NCBI GenBank assembly: GCA_024509875.1
Contig: JAMPIV010017557.1
Coordinates: 1 to 64,000 of the forward strand
Source of the DNA: Oreohelix idahoensis
Taxonomy: Eukaryota > Mollusca > Gastropoda > Stylommatophora > Oreohelicidae
DNA length: 64,000 nt
Direction: 5' to 3'
The stretch's first letter is position 1. Each line of letters begins with the position of its first letter. Under the pieces are notes generated by a model. It was not told the origin of the DNA, did no database searches, and was given only the letters and a program-made list of their open reading frames with translations. Of this stretch, positions 59,679 through 64,000 are shown one piece after another. Made by a program: the position numbers and the translations under genes.

Positions 59679-59779
59679 GTAAATCATGTACAATTTATGT
59701 GGCAATAGCATTAATGCCACTTTTATTGCTTTGGTTTAACAAATGTGACAATAGCAATTTGTAAAATATTTTATACATT

Positions 59780-60110
59780 TGAGACGGCAAGAGTCATACC
59801 AGATGACTTTGACAGAAGTCTCTGTATATTTCCTGTGGTTTCTGGTGTCTTAATCAGCTTTATTTTCAATCTCTTTCCATGTGTGCAGTCAGTTTATTGA
59901 AAAATTTCTCTCTTTGTCTGCCTCTTCTTCTCTCTGAGTTGAATTTACTAGTGTTTCCTTTGTGCTATAATTTATTCCTCTTCTAATGACGTGGCTCAGA
60001 ACTTTGACAGTTTGAGCTTTATCTTGATAAAGTGACAGCTTGCCTCTTTTTCTCTGAGGAATTCCTCAATTGATGATCCCATTAAAGAAATTCACTGCAA
60101 CCTTCTTAAG
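59780..60110 (-). mobile_element. LINE RT C-terminal fragment
   Basis: The minus strand reads KVLSHVIRRGINYSTKETLV and REEEADKERN-like frames, matching the GH..RR......L..G.(I/V).GKR.RGRQR end of a LINE RT. Several stops. It is similar in type to the fragment at 45740-46745. Confidence 0.6.
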
Positions 60111-60719
60111 AACAGCATCTTTGCTGCCTCAATTTCTTTTCATATATTTATTTATTGCCCAGGTGCCTAAAATAATAAAGGATGTATGTAGGATCATACT
60201 CCTGAATTATATATTTATTTATATATTTTTTAATTTAATATTTTGAACACAACTGACAGAATACAAAACTGTGTACAAACAGTATGTACATATGCTCTGT
60301 CTGGAAATCTAACTACTACACAGTACAGAATCACATCCTGATTTGAACTAAGGGACACTTATAATGGTTTTTCAAATAAGGTCATTCAGACTCCAAATGC
60401 AAAAATCAGAGGGAGCAACAGATATGTGATTTCTCACAAGAATGTTAATAATGTCATCTACAGCTAAGATAATTAACAAAGAATGTGTGAGAAGAACTAA
60501 TGAACAAAGAAAGATAAACACAGAAATAAGGAGAAGGCAGTTATCCATTGTTGGATGATATGAGGAAAATGCAGAAAACATTATGACCATGGAAAAAATA
60601 GAGGGAAATGAAAATAGAGTAAAACAGAGGGAAAAGATAGTTTGATACTGGTGTGGGAAGAGATCAACAGCAGAATTGGTGGAGAACATTTAAAAAAATG
60701 AAGATCTATCAAGGACTTG
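60111..60719. other. Unannotated intron sequence
   Basis: AT-rich, with a minus-strand open frame of 105 codons at 60372-60689 that has no recognisable motif and looks fortuitous. Confidence 0.45.
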
Positions 60720-63700
60720 ACCATCCATGCTTCTAGGCTCAGTCATCTAACTAGACACAGGTATCTAACTAGACACAGGCATCTAACTAAACAAAGGTAT
60801 CTAACTAGACACAGGCATCTAACTAGACACAGTCATCTAACTAGACACAGACATCTAACTAGACTTACTTACTTAGTCGTTCCCCTTCTACCGTGAGGTG
60901 TAGAGGTTTGGAAGAGAGAGCGCCAGACTATCCTATCGGCTGTCTTCCTCCTGGCCTGGTTCCATTCTAGTCCTCAGTCCTTCAAAGATTGTCTAATGTT
61001 GTCCTCCCAGCGGACTCTGGGTCGTCCTGGGGGTCTGGATCCTTGGCTCTTTGTTTCCCATGCTTGTCGTGGTAGCCGGTCTTCTCCCATTCTGCAGACA
61101 TGGCCAAACCATCTTAGTTGGGACTGTTCTACTTGGGTCTGCAGGGGGTGGGATTTAAGGCCTTGACGTATTGTCTGGTTGCGTACCATGTCTCTTCTTG
61201 TTCATCTAACTAGACACAGGCATCTAACTAGACACAGGCATCTAACTAGACACAGGCATCTAACTAGTCACAGTCATCTAACTAAACACAGGCATCTAAC
61301 TAGACAGTCATCTAACTAGACACAGTCATCTAACTAGACACAGGCATCTAACTAGACACAGGCATCTAACTAGACACAGGCATCTAACTAGACACAGTCA
61401 TCTAACTAGACACAGTCATCTAACTAGACACAGTCATCTAACTAGACACAGTCATCTAACTAGACACAGTCATCTAACTAGACACAGCATCTAACTAGAC
61501 ACAGGCATCTAACTAGACACAGGCATCTAACTAGACACAGTCATCTAACTAGACACAGTCATCTAACTAGACACAGGCATCTAACTAGACACAGGCATCT
61601 AACTAGACACAGGCATCTAACTAGACACAGGCATCTAACTAACTAGACACAGTCATCTAACTAGACACAGGCATCTAACTAGACACAGGCATCTAACTAG
61701 ACACAGGCATCTAACTAGACACAGGCATCTAACTAGACACAGTCATCTAACTAGACACAGTCATCTAACTAGACACAGGCATCTAACTAGACACAACTAG
61801 TCACAGTCATCTAACTAGACACAGCACTAACTACACACAGCCATATAACTAGACACAGTCATCTAACTAGAACTAGACACAGTCATCTAACTAGACACAG
61901 TCATCTAACTAGACACAGGCATCTAACTAGACACAGGCATCTAACTAGACACAGGCATCTAACTAGACACAGCATCTAACTAGACACAGGCATCTAACTA
62001 GACACAGGCATCTAACTAGACACAGTCATCTAACTAGACACAGGCATCTAACTAGTCATCTAACTAGACACAGCACTACACTAGCATCACAGGCATCTAA
62101 CTAGACACACATCTAACAGACACAGCATCTAACTAGACACAGCATCTAACTAGACACAGCATCTAACTAGACACAGGCATCTAACTAGACACAGGCATCT
62201 AACTAGACACAGGCATCTAACTAGACACAGGCATCTAACTAGACACAGGCATCTAACTAGACACAGCATCTAACTAGACACAGGCATCTAACTAGACACA
62301 GCATCTAACTAGACACAGCATCTAACTAGACACAGGCATCTAACTAGACACAGCATCTAACTAGACACAGGCATCTAACTAGACACAGCATCTAACTAGA
62401 CACAGGCATCTAACTAGACACAGCATCTAACTAGACACAGGCATCTAACTAGACACAGTCATCTAACTAGACACAGTCATCTAACTAGACACAGCATCTA
62501 ACTAGACACAGGCATCTAACTAGACACAGGCATCTAACTAGACACAGGCATCTAACTAGACACAGCATCTAACTAGACACAGGCATCTAACTAGACACAG
62601 GCATCTAACTAGACACAGCATCTAACTAGACACAGGCATCTAACTAGACACAGGCATCTAACTAGACACAGTCATCTAACTAGACACAGCATCTAACTAG
62701 ACACAGCATCTAACTAGACACAGGCATCTAACTAGACACAGGCATCTAACTAGACACAGCATCTAACTAGACACAGGCATCTAACTAGACACAGGCATCT
62801 AACTAGACACAGGCATCTAACTACAGGCATCTATACTAGACACAGCATCTAACTAGGATCTAACTAGACACAGTAATCTAACTAGACACAGCATCTAACT
62901 AGACGCAGGCATCTAACTAGACACAGCACAGACACAGCATCTAACTAGGCATCTAACTGGACACAGGCTTCTACCTAGACACACCATCCAACTAGACACC
63001 GGCCTCTAACTAGACACCGGCATCTAACTAGACACAGGCATCTAACTAGACACAGGCATCTAACTAGACACAGGCATCTAACTAGCCACACGCATCAAAC
63101 TAGACACAGGCAACTAGACACAGGCATCTAACTAGACACAGCACTAACTAGGCATCTAACTAGACACAGGCATCTAACTAGACACAGCATCTAACTAGAC
63201 ACAGGCATCTAACTAGACACAGCATCTAACTAGACACAGCATCTAACTAGACACAGCATCTAACTAGACACAGGCATCTAACTAGACACAGGCATCTAAC
63301 TAGACACAGGCATCTAACTAGACACAGCATCTAACTAGACACAGCATCTAACTAGACACAGGCATCTAACTAGACACAGCATCTAACTAGACACAGGCAT
63401 CTAACTAGACACAGGCATCTAACTAGACACAGGCATCTAACTAGACACAGGCATCTAACTAGACACAGGCATCTAACTAGACACAGCATCTAACTAGACA
63501 CAGGCATCTAACTAGACACAGGCATCTAACTAGACACAGGCATCTAACTAGACACAGCATCTAACTAGACACAGGCATCTAACTAGACACAGGCATCTAA
63601 CTAGACACAGGCATCTAACTAGACACAGGCATCTAACTAGACACAGGCATCTAACTAGACACAGGCATCTAACTAGACACAGGCATCTAACTAGACACAG

Positions 63701-64000
63701 GCATCTAACTAGACACAGGCATCTAACTAGACACAGGCATCTAACTAGACACAGGCATCTAACTAGACACAGGCATCTAGACACAGGCATCTAACTAGAC
63801 ACAGGTATCTAACTAGACACAGGCATCTAACTAGACACAGGCATCTAACTAGACACAGGCATCTAACTAGACACAGCATCTAACTAGACACAGGCATCTA
63901 ACTAGACACAGGCATCTAACTAGACACAGCATCTAACTAGACACAGGCATCTAACTAGACACAGGTATCTAACTAGACACAGGCATCTAACTAGACACAG
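60720..64000. repeat. 18-bp tandem array, runs off the window
   Basis: About 3.3 kb of CATCTAACTAGACACAGG with 17-bp (CAGCATC) and 18-bp (CAGGCATC, CAGTCATC) variants intermingled. Irregular units cluster at 62050-62110, 62820-62860 and 62930-63130. The unit contains CTAG and no CpG. A LINE fragment interrupts it at 60865-61202. The minus-strand RCLCLV-type open frame is an artefact. Confidence 0.95.
60865..61202 (-). mobile_element. LINE RT C-terminal/3' fragment in 18-bp array
   Basis: The minus strand reads MVRNQTIRQGLKSHPLQTQV, QLRWFGHVCRMGEDRLPRQA and PPGRPRVRWEDNIRQSLKD, followed by the 3' tail CCTCACGGTAGAAGGGGAAC and GACTAAGTAAGTAAG. Array units CATCTAACTAGA lie on both sides. The tail matches 24287-24325. 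Confidence 0.88.

Noticed and set aside
63548..63790. Minus-strand RCLCLV repeat protein
   Set aside because: An 18-bp unit is always open in one frame; artefact.

Overview
This is eukaryotic, intron-rich animal DNA dominated by repeats, not a prokaryotic window. Non-LTR retrotransposon fragments, tRNA-derived SINEs, a hAT-type element and several kilobase-scale tandem arrays surround small exons with GT/AG splice sites. The style of the LINE, SINE and satellite content suggests a lophotrochozoan, probably a mollusc. That is an inference; no marker in the window fixes the species.

The only host gene I can support lies on the + strand. Eight short exons (22328-22463, 23442-23583, 35984-36043, 40531-40648, 42792-43001, 44099-44197, 47321-47460, 59551-59678) have compatible phases at every junction. 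Together they encode the end of an adenylate-kinase-like domain, an acidic/Pro/Lys-rich linker, a DDDW motif and the start of a helical region. I read this as an internal part of a SPEF2-like gene (sperm flagellar protein 2, an axonemal central-apparatus protein). Upstream and downstream exons lie outside the window.

Positions 1-14185 and 14468 to at least 29080 form a giant inverted duplication around a 282-bp spacer. Each arm reads, from outside to centre: 89-bp satellite, LINE-A, the two adenylate-kinase exons, an old RT fragment, a 35-bp satellite, a LINE-A fragment, an unclassified 0.6-kb repeat and an RNase H-bearing LINE-C fragment. The exons in the right arm are intact and in gene orientation. 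In the left arm they are inverted, and one carries a 1-bp frameshift. The left arm runs off the window start.

From 27.9 to 35.8 kb the outer 89-bp satellite continues, interrupted by a recent 5'-truncated LINE-B. From 36 to 47 kb short exons alternate with LINE fragments, three SINE-type families and minisatellites. From 47.46 to 59.19 kb one 12-kb intron is built on a 41-43-bp minisatellite that begins exactly at, and is derived from, the exon/5'-splice-site junction at 47460/47461. This array was later hit by LINE-B, the 0.6-kb repeat, a hAT element and LINE-C; LINE-C was itself hit by a SINE and by a 2.6-kb TG...CA element. After the last exon, an 18-bp array fills 60.7 kb to the window end.

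The recurring theme is local tandem amplification of whatever sequence was present: a splice junction, LINE coding sequence, a transposon end, and one mobile element amplified with two different unit lengths. No CRISPR, operon, tRNA or rRNA gene was found. Copy numbers are estimates from array length divided by unit length.
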